Shown here piece after piece: positions 1 to 5,520 of a DNA stretch of 10,183 nt (position 1 is the stretch's first letter; every line of letters starts with the position of its first letter). The DNA is from Acidimicrobiaceae bacterium. Lineage in GTDB: Bacteria; Actinomycetota; Acidimicrobiia; Acidimicrobiales; RAAP-2. The stretch covers positions 657-10,839 of the forward strand of contig PLXU01000059.1 of NCBI GenBank assembly GCA_003151555.1, read 5' to 3'. The position numbers were made by a program, and so were the translations under genes. A model generated the notes under the pieces. It saw only the letters and a list, made by a program, of their open reading frames with translations. It was not told the DNA's origin and ran no database searches.

Positions 1-344
1 TGCAACGTCACGACCGCCAAGATCGATCGACGCCGGCAGGCCTCGATGACGTCGCGATAGTGATTGAGCGCATCGGACGAGAAGTTGCCCCGCTGGGGTT
101 CGATGCGCGCCCACTCGATCGAGAAGCGATAGGCGTTCAGCCCGAGCGACGCCACCAGGTCGAGGTCCTCTTCGTAGCGATTCCACGAGTCACAGGCGTC
201 GCCGCACGGCTCGGTGGTGGTGGCGTTCTCGGCGTGCTCAAATCGCCACCAGTCGGTATTGGTTCCACCGCCCTCGATCTGGTACGCGGAGGTCGCGGTG
301 CCCCACAAGAAGGGAGCGGGGAAGTGAACGGTGCGCTTGGCCAT
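1..344 (-). CDS. GH1 family beta-glucosidase, N-terminal fragment
   Basis: This is the 5' end of a glycoside hydrolase family 1 gene running off the left edge; 114 codons are visible. Reading from ATG at 344, the protein starts MAKRTVHFPAPFLWGTATSA and continues YQIEGG, which is the GH1 N-terminal signature (F-x-W-G-x-A-T-x-x-x-Q-x-E-G). WNRYEEDLDLVASLGLNAYRFSIEWARIEP follows in pieces, including the family's YRFSIEWxRI strand. GH1 enzymes hydrolyse beta-glucosides and related glycosides with two catalytic Glu, which lie in the missing part. There is no signal peptide, so it is probably cytoplasmic. The start is supported by the signature lying only about 13 residues in. No SD precedes the ATG, but TAGGTT lies 7 bp upstream, as expected for a leaderless mRNA. 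The upstream gene ends 34 bp away. Family assignment is firm; substrate is unknown. Confidence 0.93.
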   Translation of the reverse strand, partial: MAKRTVHFPAPFLWGTATSAYQIEGGGTNTDWWRFEHAENATTTEPCGDACDSWNRYEEDLDLVASLGLNAYRFSIEWARIEPQRGNFSSDALNHYRDVIEACRRRSILAVVTL

Positions 345-351
345 GTGGTCG

Positions 352-357
352 AACCTA
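352..357 (-). promoter_or_regulatory. candidate -10 hexamer for a leaderless GH1 transcript
   Basis: On the minus strand TAGGTT is followed by 7 bp and then the ATG of the GH1 gene. There is no purine-rich SD in between. TANNNT 6-7 bp before the start codon is the layout of a leaderless actinobacterial mRNA. I see no convincing -35, so the promoter would be weak or depend on an unseen activator. Confidence 0.4.
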
Positions 358-378
358 TCGCCTGGATGGCGCGGAAAA

Positions 379-630
379 TTACTTGTGCACGATGTAGTAG
401 AAGCCCCAGACCACCGTGGCCAGGATTCCCAGGGACGACAGTGCCACGACGAGGCCATTGATCCCTCGATAGAGCACCACGGTGTTCTTGTGTTGAAACG
501 ACGAGAGGGCGTAGACGCCGATCGTGAACAGGACCACCAGCCCAATGGAGGTGGCGGCGCTGATGTAGAGCACCTGGAGGAGGGAGTGCCAGTCAATGAG
601 CGGAGTCGACACGGTCACGGTACTCGTCAT
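379..630 (-). CDS. small two-helix membrane protein downstream of the PiT transporter
   Basis: The 83-aa protein has two hydrophobic segments, at about residues 17-43 (LLQVLYISAATSIGLVVLFT and onward) and 57-81 (INGLVVALSSLGILATVVWG and onward). A short basic loop (about FQHKN, then YRG) joins them, and the C-terminus is HK. The ATG at 630 lies 3 bp after the TAG stop of the phosphate transporter, so the two are almost certainly co-transcribed and translationally coupled. I do not recognise a named family. The tight linkage suggests an accessory or stabilising subunit of the transporter, but no residue proves this. It is real rather than a shadow frame: the hydrophobic pattern is clear, spacing is operon-like, and no better frame overlaps it. 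Confidence 0.8.
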   Translation of the reverse strand: MTSTVTVSTPLIDWHSLLQVLYISAATSIGLVVLFTIGVYALSSFQHKNTVVLYRGINGLVVALSSLGILATVVWGFYYIVHK

Positions 631-633
631 GGG

Positions 634-1818
634 CTACACCGCCACCAGTTCGTCCTGGTCTTTGGGCGTCTCGGCGATCGCGGTCGAGCGCTGGAAGGCC
701 TCGGAGTGAGCACCCCACCTGTCGTTGACGTTGCTGGCGTTGATCTTGTCGCGACGAGAGCGAAGGAAGATGAAGAGGCAGTACAGCGCCAGCACGACGC
801 CCACCACAACCACGCCGAGGGAGTAACCCATCAGGCGCGCGCAGTAGAAGCTCACCGCACCGCACGCGCCGGCGCAGGGCAGCGTAATCAGCCAGGCCAG
901 CCCCACTCGTCCGGCCAGCGACCAGCGCACCGAGCGCTTCTTCGTGCCAATGCCCGAACCAAGAATTGATCCGGTGGCGACGTAGGTCGTCGATAGCGGC
1001 ATGCCGAAGTGGCTGGAGGTGAGGATGACCGCCGACGAGGTGATCTGCGACGCGAACCCCTGCGTGGGACTGAGCCGCGTGAAGCCCTGTCCCATGGTAC
1101 GGATGACGCGCCATCCGCCGATATAGGTTCCCAGTCCGATGGCGATGCCGCAGAGCAGCACCACCCACATCGGCGTCGAGGCGTTGGCGACGAGGGTGCC
1201 GTTGGCGATGAGCGCGAGGGTGATCACCCCCATGGTCTTTTGCGCGTCGTTGGTACCGTGAGCGATCGAGAGGAGGGACGAGGAGCCGATCTGTCCCGCT
1301 CTCATTCCCCACGACTTGGTGGCGTCGTGCGATTTCTTCGTCAAGCGCCGAGACATCGTGGTCGCGAGCGCCGCGATGACGAGCGCGAAGACGGGAGCGG
1401 CGATCGAAGGGGCCAGGACCTTGCCGACGAGGCCGCCCCACAGGACGGAGCTGGCCCCGGCGTGCGCCATCATGGCCCCGACCACCCCACCAATGAGGGC
1501 GTGACTGGAACTGGAGGGGATCGCGAAGTACCAGGTCGTGACGTTCCACGCGATGGCCCCGATCAGACCGGCGAATACGACGGGCAAGATGATGTCACCC
1601 TGGCTCACGATGCCGCTCGCCACGGTGGCGGCGACCTTGAGCGAGATCAGTGCGCCCACGACGTTGAGCACGCTGCTGAGCAGGACCGCGGCGCGGGGTT
1701 TGAGAGCGCCGGTGGCGATACTCGGGGCCACGGCGTTGGCCGTGTCGTGGAACCCGTTCGTGAAGTCGAAGCCCACCGCCACGACCACCACCAGAGCCAG
1801 CAGGAACGTGTTGTGCAC
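634..1818 (-). CDS. PiT family inorganic phosphate transporter
   Basis: This 394-aa integral membrane protein (about 10 helices) belongs to the PiT/PHO-4 family of low-affinity phosphate symporters, which take up phosphate or metal-phosphate with protons or sodium. The family's internal duplication is visible. The first repeat has the signature GFHDTANAVAPSIATGALKP (residues 22-41) and PSSSSHALIGG (101-111). The second has AHGTNDAQKTMGVI (186-199) and PLSTTYVATGSILGSG (274-289). The cytoplasmic C-terminal tail (about 353-394) is hydrophilic. Translation starts at GTG 1818; an in-frame TGA two codons upstream rules out a longer form. A weak SD (AAGAG) lies 6 nt before the GTG. A Pho-box-like repeat lies about 70 bp upstream. 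The gene appears to head a two-gene operon with the 83-aa membrane protein. No PhoU-like gene is adjacent. Confidence 0.95.
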   Translation of the reverse strand: MHNTFLLALVVVVAVGFDFTNGFHDTANAVAPSIATGALKPRAAVLLSSVLNVVGALISLKVAATVASGIVSQGDIILPVVFAGLIGAIAWNVTTWYFAIPSSSSHALIGGVVGAMMAHAGASSVLWGGLVGKVLAPSIAAPVFALVIAALATTMSRRLTKKSHDATKSWGMRAGQIGSSSLLSIAHGTNDAQKTMGVITLALIANGTLVANASTPMWVVLLCGIAIGLGTYIGGWRVIRTMGQGFTRLSPTQGFASQITSSAVILTSSHFGMPLSTTYVATGSILGSGIGTKKRSVRWSLAGRVGLAWLITLPCAGACGAVSFYCARLMGYSLGVVVVGVVLALYCLFIFLRSRRDKINASNVNDRWGAHSEAFQRSTAIAETPKDQDELVAV

Positions 1819-1846
1819 CTTTCACTCTTACCAAGCGATTCGCGCC

Positions 1847-1858
1847 TTCTTCGAAGAA
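1847..1858. promoter_or_regulatory. 12-bp perfect palindrome upstream of the PiT gene
   Basis: TTCTTCGAAGAA is a perfect palindrome located 29-40 bp before the PiT start codon. Flanking bases extend it imperfectly into a hairpin, CCTT(T)CTTCGAAGAAGG on the minus strand, with one bulged T and no T-tract. It could be an operator, a 5'-UTR hairpin or a weak terminator for the upstream secreted-protein gene. Its position in the likely 5' UTR makes a regulatory role plausible but unproven. Confidence 0.3.
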
Positions 1859-1889
1859 AGGGCCTTAGTTGGTCTACTTTTACGCCAGA

Positions 1890-1911
1890 GTTCACCTTCG
1901 GATTACCTAGG
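1890..1911 (+). promoter_or_regulatory. candidate PhoP (Pho) box upstream of the PiT gene
   Basis: Two adjacent 11-mers, GTTCACCTTCG and GATTACCTAGG, share G-TTACC/G-TTCACC-like cores in direct orientation. This is the architecture of actinobacterial PHO boxes, tandem 11-bp units with a GTTCACC core bound by PhoP in Streptomyces. The first unit fits that core exactly; the second is degenerate. The units point away from the PiT gene, about 70 bp upstream of its start. They would therefore act in the opposite orientation to the usual one, which lowers confidence. Confidence 0.35.
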
Positions 1912-1940
1912 ACCCGCAACGCGCCCCAGGGACGTCAGTG

Positions 1941-2765
1941 TTACTTGGCCAGTTTGTTCTGCATCACCGACAGGACTTTGAACTGCGACGAGAGTTTGCC
2001 GGCCAGCGCCTTCAGATCGGTGGTGGTGAGCGACTTTCCCTTGCCCGCGAGGATGAGGAGCGAATCGCGACTGTCCAGGGCCTGCGTAGACGCAAATTGA
2101 ACGAGCAACCTGTTGAATGCTGCGTTGGGGCCGTTGGCGTCACTCTTCATGCTGACCGCCTCGGCCAGCAGACTTTGGTTGACGCTCTTGATGGTCGTGG
2201 CTGGCGCCGAGGTCGACTCAGCCTGGGTGTCCACCTGCATGGCGTAGGCCACGCCCACGACGCCCACGCTCCAATTCTTAAAGATCACCGCCGTCTTGGT
2301 TTGCGCGCAGCCCAAGAGGTAGTCATCCGATCCGAGGTTCGAGGTCTGGTAATAGATGATGCCGATGTTGTTGGCAACATCGTCGGCATTGGGCTGCGTC
2401 GGGTACGCCGTAAAGGCGCCGATGAGCGCCGCCGCGTCCACTTGATACTTCGCCACGATGGCCGCCTGGGTTCGCGGGACCGAATCGGCCCTCATCAGTT
2501 TGATTTGCGACTTGATGTCGCTCAGCGCACTGGCGGCGGCGACCTTGTTGGTGGACGTCGATTTCTTGCACTTGGCGGTCTGGCAGAAAAAGAACGTGCG
2601 GATGGCGCTGATGTCCTTGTCGCTGCTGATCACGATTTGCTTCGTGGGCAGCAACGCTTTGGACTGGGCCGCACCCGAAACACTCGACGCCAGCGCACCA
2701 AGGGTTAGCTCCACGAGGACAACGGTGAGCACGACGCAACTGCGTTGCAGCATCCGGTTGGACAC
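1941..2765 (-). CDS. secreted protein of unknown function
   Basis: I do not recognise this 274-aa protein. It begins with a Sec-type signal peptide: MSNRMLQRSC, a hydrophobic core VVLTVVLVELTLGALA (11-26), then SSVSGAAQS with likely cleavage near residue 33. The mature part is mostly alpha-helical in composition, with an early Cys pair (C61, C66 in FCQTAKCKK) and a third Cys at 153. It is Ala/Ser/Thr-rich with no obvious catalytic motif and no C-terminal anchor. I chose GTG 2765 because an AAGGA SD lies 10 nt upstream and the signal peptide then begins normally. An upstream TTG would fall on the likely -35 of the promoter. ATG 2753, four codons in, is an alternative. The gene has its own candidate promoter, and 122 bp separate it from the PiT gene, so it need not share a transcript. 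Confidence 0.8.
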   Translation of the reverse strand: MSNRMLQRSCVVLTVVLVELTLGALASSVSGAAQSKALLPTKQIVISSDKDISAIRTFFFCQTAKCKKSTSTNKVAAASALSDIKSQIKLMRADSVPRTQAAIVAKYQVDAAALIGAFTAYPTQPNADDVANNIGIIYYQTSNLGSDDYLLGCAQTKTAVIFKNWSVGVVGVAYAMQVDTQAESTSAPATTIKSVNQSLLAEAVSMKSDANGPNAAFNRLLVQFASTQALDSRDSLLILAGKGKSLTTTDLKALAGKLSSQFKVLSVMQNKLAK

Positions 2766-2816
2766 GATGTGTGATTCCTTACTCGCTAGAGAGATGGTGA
2801 TGCAGCGTGGGCCGAC

Positions 2817-2846
2817 TTCGTAAACACCACGCCGGGACAACGTCAA
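2817..2846 (-). promoter_or_regulatory. candidate promoter of the secreted-protein gene
   Basis: On the minus strand TTGACG (2846-2841) is followed by an 18-bp spacer and TACGAA (2822-2817). The -35 matches the housekeeping consensus at 4-5 positions; the -10 is weak. The start codon is about 50 bp downstream, leaving a short 5' UTR that contains the AAGGA SD. Confidence 0.4.
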
Positions 2847-2997
2847 GGTTAATTGGATATTGCGTCGTCACCGTTTGGACGATTGCGTGACCGAGATCTG
2901 CGACATTCGAGTCAGGCAAGGGTCTACGGGTTGGCGAGTGCGGTAATGGGCGCATCCCTCGCTGGTCCAAGTACCCGCACGCTCACGAGAGGGGTGC

Positions 2998-3378
2998 TTA
3001 TTGGTCGAGAACCAAACAAAAGGGATGACCGACGGGGTCCAAGAACACGCGGAAGGTTGTGCCCGGTTGGAACGGCGATTTGCTCGCGCCGAGCGAAAGT
3101 GCCCACTGCTCGGCGCCGTCAAGGTCGTCGACCGCAAAGTCGATGTGAATCTGCTGGGGCACCGGTCCTTCGGGCCACGTGGGGGCGACGAACGCGTCGA
3201 CCTTTTGAAACCCGAGGGTGGGCTTTCCTTCGCTGAGCAGTTCAATCCAGGTCACGTCGCGTGGGGGGAAGTCGCCCAAGGGCTCGACCGTCGAACCGGT
3301 GAGTTGTGCGTAGAAGTCGGCTAGGGCTATTGGATCGGGGCAATCGAGCGCCGTCACGTTGAATCGAATTTGTGTCAT
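2998..3378 (-). CDS. VOC-superfamily (glyoxalase-like) protein
   Basis: The 126-aa protein has the single-domain VOC layout of two beta-alpha-beta-beta-beta units. The first half carries CPDPIALADFYAQLTG (13-28), the helix after strand 1. The second half carries QIHIDFAVDDLDGAEQWALS (76-95), followed by GASKSPFQPG and the closing strands RVFLDPVGHPFCLVLDQ. The D-P-x-G-H-P-F-C-L ending is typical of the glyoxalase-like subfamily common in actinobacteria, often of unknown substrate. H78 and D80 may bind metal, but the triad is not certain. No SD precedes ATG 3378; TACATT 6 bp upstream suggests a leaderless mRNA. It follows the response regulator by 46 bp on the same strand, but a hairpin between them and its own -10 argue for separate transcription. 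Confidence 0.88.
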   Translation of the reverse strand: MTQIRFNVTALDCPDPIALADFYAQLTGSTVEPLGDFPPRDVTWIELLSEGKPTLGFQKVDAFVAPTWPEGPVPQQIHIDFAVDDLDGAEQWALSLGASKSPFQPGTTFRVFLDPVGHPFCLVLDQ

Positions 3379-3384
3379 GCCAAC

Positions 3385-3390
3385 AATGTA
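3385..3390 (-). promoter_or_regulatory. candidate -10 hexamer for the VOC gene
   Basis: TACATT on the minus strand lies 6 bp upstream of the VOC ATG, with no SD between. This fits leaderless transcription. The -35 region (TTAGCC or GTTAGC at 16-17 bp) is poor. Confidence 0.35.
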
Positions 3391-3408
3391 GCGACTTCGT
3401 TTCGCCGG

Positions 3409-3428
3409 CTAACGGAAGCTCCAGTTAG
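3409..3428 (-). terminator. candidate hairpin at the end of the kinase-regulator operon
   Basis: On the minus strand the stop codon of the response regulator lies inside CTAAC-T-GGA-GCT-TCC-GTTAG. This can form an 8-bp stem with one bulged T and a 3-nt loop. No U-tract follows, so an intrinsic terminator is uncertain; it could simply be a 3'-end hairpin. Confidence 0.3.
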
Positions 3429-4090
3429 AGCAAACGCCGTTCGGTCGCCCACTTGGTGAGTTGGTGTCGATTGGAGAGTTGGAGCTTTCGAAGCACTGCC
3501 GACACGTGACTCTCGACCGTCTTGATCGAAATGCTCAACTCCGTGGCGATCTCTTTGTAGGCGTAACCGCGGGCGATGAGTCGCAGGACTTCACGCTCGC
3601 GTACGGTGAGCTGATCCAGTTCCGGGTCGAAGGGCGGTGGCGTCAACTCCGCTTCGCCATTTTGCGAGGCGAAGGCGTCCAGCACGAAACCGGCTAATCG
3701 ACTTGAGAAGACAGCGTCACCAGCGGCGATGCGGTAGATCGCTTCGATCAGTTCGGGACCTTCGATGTTCTTGGTGACGTAACCGCGGGCACCGGCGCGA
3801 ATGAGGGCAATGACGTCCTCGGCGGCATCGGACACTGACAGCGCAAGAAATTTGACGGTGGGCTGTTTGGTGATAACCCCTTCGAGCACCGCGCGACCAC
3901 CTCCGTCAGGCATGTGCACGTCCAGCAGGACTACGTCGGGCGAACGTTCGATGATCATTTCGATAGCCGCCTCAACTTCGTCGGCTTCGCCGACGAGATC
4001 TACCTGGGTGCCCAGCTCCGTGCGAATGCCCGAGCGGATGAGGGCGTGATCGTCGACGAGGAAAACTCGCGGCAGCGCGATGTCGCTCAC
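3425..4090 (-). CDS. LuxR/NarL-family response regulator
   Basis: This 221-aa two-component regulator has an N-terminal receiver domain and a C-terminal LuxR-type helix-turn-helix. In the receiver, D13-D14 form the acidic pocket, D57 in VVLLDVHMPDGG is the phosphoacceptor, S85 is the switch residue and K107 (GYVTKN) is the conserved Lys. The LuxR domain spans about 161-216 (LTVREREVLRLIARGYAYKE onward, then KTVESHVSAVLRKLQ). All key residues are intact, so it should be phosphorylated by the kinase encoded just upstream. Its GTG start overlaps the kinase stop as GTGA, implying translational coupling; no strong SD is needed or seen. By analogy with LiaR/VraR-type systems it probably binds DNA as a dimer. 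The paired boxes at 5422-5489 are the best candidate targets in the window. Confidence 0.95.
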   Translation of the reverse strand: MSDIALPRVFLVDDHALIRSGIRTELGTQVDLVGEADEVEAAIEMIIERSPDVVLLDVHMPDGGGRAVLEGVITKQPTVKFLALSVSDAAEDVIALIRAGARGYVTKNIEGPELIEAIYRIAAGDAVFSSRLAGFVLDAFASQNGEAELTPPPFDPELDQLTVREREVLRLIARGYAYKEIATELSISIKTVESHVSAVLRKLQLSNRHQLTKWATERRLL

Positions 4091-5268
4091 GGAGCCGTTG
4101 ACTTCAGTGGCAGGACCAGTTCGACTTCCGTCCCGGCGCCCGGCATACTGCGAATGGTGGCGTGACCACCGTGGCGAGCCATCCGTTCAACAATTGATCC
4201 AGAGATTCCTTGGCGGTCACTCGACACTTCGGCGGGATCGAATCCTCGCCCGAGGTCGCGCACGAACATGGAGATGCGTTCACGCTCCACTTCAATGTAG
4301 ATCGACACGCTGGGGGCCTCGGACCACTTGGCCGCGTTGATGGCTGCCTCTCGGCCGGCGCCCAATAGGGCCAAGACGGCGGCGTTAAGTTTGCAGTCGC
4401 CGACAATCACCACTTCGACGGCGATGGCGTAGCAGTCCTCAACCTCGTGCTCAATTTCGAACGCCGAGCCGGCCAACGTGGTCGGCGGGTCCGACGTAAC
4501 GCCGAAGGATTCGGGGTCGACCAGCCACGAGCGCAGGTCCCTTTCTTGCATGCGTACCAGACGAGCTACCTCGATCGGATTGTCGGCCGCGCGCTGGATT
4601 AGCGACAGGGTTTGCAGCACCGAGTCGTGGACATGGGCGGCCATGTCCGCGCGCTCCTGCGCGCGCACGCGGGCCCGACGTTCTTTGGAGAGTCCCCGCA
4701 CAGTGCCGATCCACCAGGGAGCGAAGAGGATGACGAGCCCAAGCACGAGAGCGGTAGCGCCGATGACGACGCCGGAGGCCTCGCCGCGAACTCGACTCAC
4801 CCGCGAGAGGTTCGACAGGCCGACGAGGATGAAGACCACGCTGACCACGGTGCGCAGGGCCACCCCTCGCCACCCTTCACCGGTGGAGGAGCCCATGGTG
4901 GCGACGGTGTTGGTCATCTTGCGCAGGTGTACTTGCTCCGCGGGCGACGCGCCACGCCACACCACGAGCGCGCCGAGGGCGCTAAGTGTCAAGAAGAGCG
5001 TGGCCAGGCCGAACTTGTTGATACCCAGTATCTGCAGCGCGAGCAGGATCGAGAAGACGGTAATGGTGCCGACCGAGAGGATCTCTTTCTCGCGCTTGTC
5101 CGAACCGGTGCGCGACAGGATCGACTTTTCGTCGCCCTGGCGGATCACCAATATCCAGTAGGCCATGTAGACCGCTACGCCGAAACCGAGGAACAACGCG
5201 GCAATGATCGCGAGGACCCGTATGCGGTTGGCGCCGACGCCGAAACGCTTGGCCACGCCGGCGCACAC
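4087..5268 (-). CDS. PspC-domain sensor histidine kinase
   Basis: This 393-aa membrane kinase (from GTG 5268) pairs with the downstream regulator. Order: PspC domain helix (CAGVAKRFGVGANRIRVLAI onward, residues 2-45), further hydrophobic segments (about 65-103 and 138-190), a HisKA_3 dimerisation helix and a HATPase_c domain. In AAHVHDSVLQTL, H214 is the likely phosphorylated His. REAAINAAKW (306-315) is the N-box and VRDLGRGFDP (336-345) the G1 box. GISGSIVERM plus PGAGTEVELVLP completes the ATP site. Few extracytoplasmic residues are present, so sensing is probably intramembrane or through partner proteins. The start is doubtful. The reading frame stays open to a TGA at 5397-5395 and encodes RRSADNCIIGG directly before VCAGVA, the missing front of the PspC domain. 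Yet no ATG, GTG or TTG lies in that stretch, and GTG 5268 has no SD. The true N-terminus is probably further upstream, near 5382-5391. Confidence 0.92.
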   Translation of the reverse strand: MCAGVAKRFGVGANRIRVLAIIAALFLGFGVAVYMAYWILVIRQGDEKSILSRTGSDKREKEILSVGTITVFSILLALQILGINKFGLATLFLTLSALGALVVWRGASPAEQVHLRKMTNTVATMGSSTGEGWRGVALRTVVSVVFILVGLSNLSRVSRVRGEASGVVIGATALVLGLVILFAPWWIGTVRGLSKERRARVRAQERADMAAHVHDSVLQTLSLIQRAADNPIEVARLVRMQERDLRSWLVDPESFGVTSDPPTTLAGSAFEIEHEVEDCYAIAVEVVIVGDCKLNAAVLALLGAGREAAINAAKWSEAPSVSIYIEVERERISMFVRDLGRGFDPAEVSSDRQGISGSIVERMARHGGHATIRSMPGAGTEVELVLPLKSTAP

Positions 5269-5397
5269 GCCGCCGATGATGCAGTTGTCGGCGCTGCGAC
5301 GAAGGGGACGCTGGGGACGGCCAGGAACTTTCTTCGCGCCCTTCTGATCCTTGGTGCGAGGCTTTTTCGAGGAGGAGGCTACTCTTATGATCCCTCA

Positions 5398-5426
5398 AGT
5401 CTGGCACTACGTTGCGGCGGGCACAA
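5398..5426 (-). promoter_or_regulatory. candidate promoter of the kinase-regulator operon
   Basis: On the minus strand TTGTGC (5426-5421) is followed by 17 bp and CAGACT (5403-5398). The -10 is weak, but TTGTG occupies the same place in the shared box as the -35 of the divergent promoter. Transcription would then begin near 5391, just after the in-frame TGA. That would leave almost no 5' UTR before the open frame that encodes the kinase. Confidence 0.35.
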
Positions 5427-5441
5427 TCAGGGTAAACCCTC
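5422..5441 (-). promoter_or_regulatory. shared regulatory box, kinase-side copy
   Basis: On the minus strand this reads GAGGGTTTACCCTGATTGTG. It matches the copy at 5470-5489 at 16 of 20 positions, and the two face each other around a centre at 5455.5. The GGG-N4-CCC part is itself a small dyad. GATTGTG overlaps the candidate -35. It is probably an operator for a regulator acting on both divergent genes. Confidence 0.5.
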
Positions 5442-5469
5442 GTTTGGCGATGGCGAAATTCGGATTGAT

Positions 5470-5489
5470 GAGGGAAAACCCCGATTGTG
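5470..5489 (+). promoter_or_regulatory. shared regulatory box, PspC/LiaF-side copy
   Basis: This reads GAGGGAAAACCCCGATTGTG on the plus strand and is the mirror partner of the box at 5422-5441. GATTGTG again overlaps the candidate -35 (TTGTGA). Differences between copies are confined to AAA/TTT in the centre of the dyad and one C/T. Confidence 0.5.
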
Positions 5490-5513
5490 ATTGAACTGTT
5501 CGCTATTTAGCAT
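5485..5513 (+). promoter_or_regulatory. candidate leaderless promoter of the PspC/LiaF-like gene
   Basis: TTGTGA (5485-5490), a 17-bp spacer and TAGCAT (5508-5513) form a promoter with 4/6 matches in each hexamer. The ATG at 5521 follows exactly 7 bp after the -10, where transcription should begin. No SD precedes that ATG, so a leaderless mRNA is the simplest reading. Confidence 0.55.
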
Positions 5514-5520
5514 TGCGTTC

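Noticed and set aside
593..1549. Second minus-strand frame within the PiT gene
   Set aside because: Out-of-frame Arg/His-rich translation of the transporter.
1009..2100. Long plus-strand open frame (363 codons) opposite the PiT gene
   Set aside because: Its product is Arg/Gly/Asp/His-rich low-complexity sequence, typical of the antisense of G+C-rich genes. The minus strand holds a full PiT protein with all signatures.
2766..2846. Longer secreted protein starting at TTG 2846
   Set aside because: The TTG falls on the likely -35 (TTGACG), and the extra 27 residues would bury the signal peptide. GTG 2765 has an SD.
2938..2980. GTGCGG ... CCGCAC inverted repeat after the VOC gene, considered as a terminator
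   Set aside because: Arms are only 6 bp with a loop of about 31 nt and no T-tract.
4612..5490. Plus-strand open frame opposite the kinase
   Set aside because: Composition is polar and repetitive (His, Asp, Gly, Arg), with no domain. The opposite strand encodes an intact kinase.
5491..5520. TTG 5491 as start of the PspC/LiaF-like protein
   Set aside because: It lies between the -35 and -10 of the best promoter and has no SD. ATG 5521 sits at the predicted transcription start.
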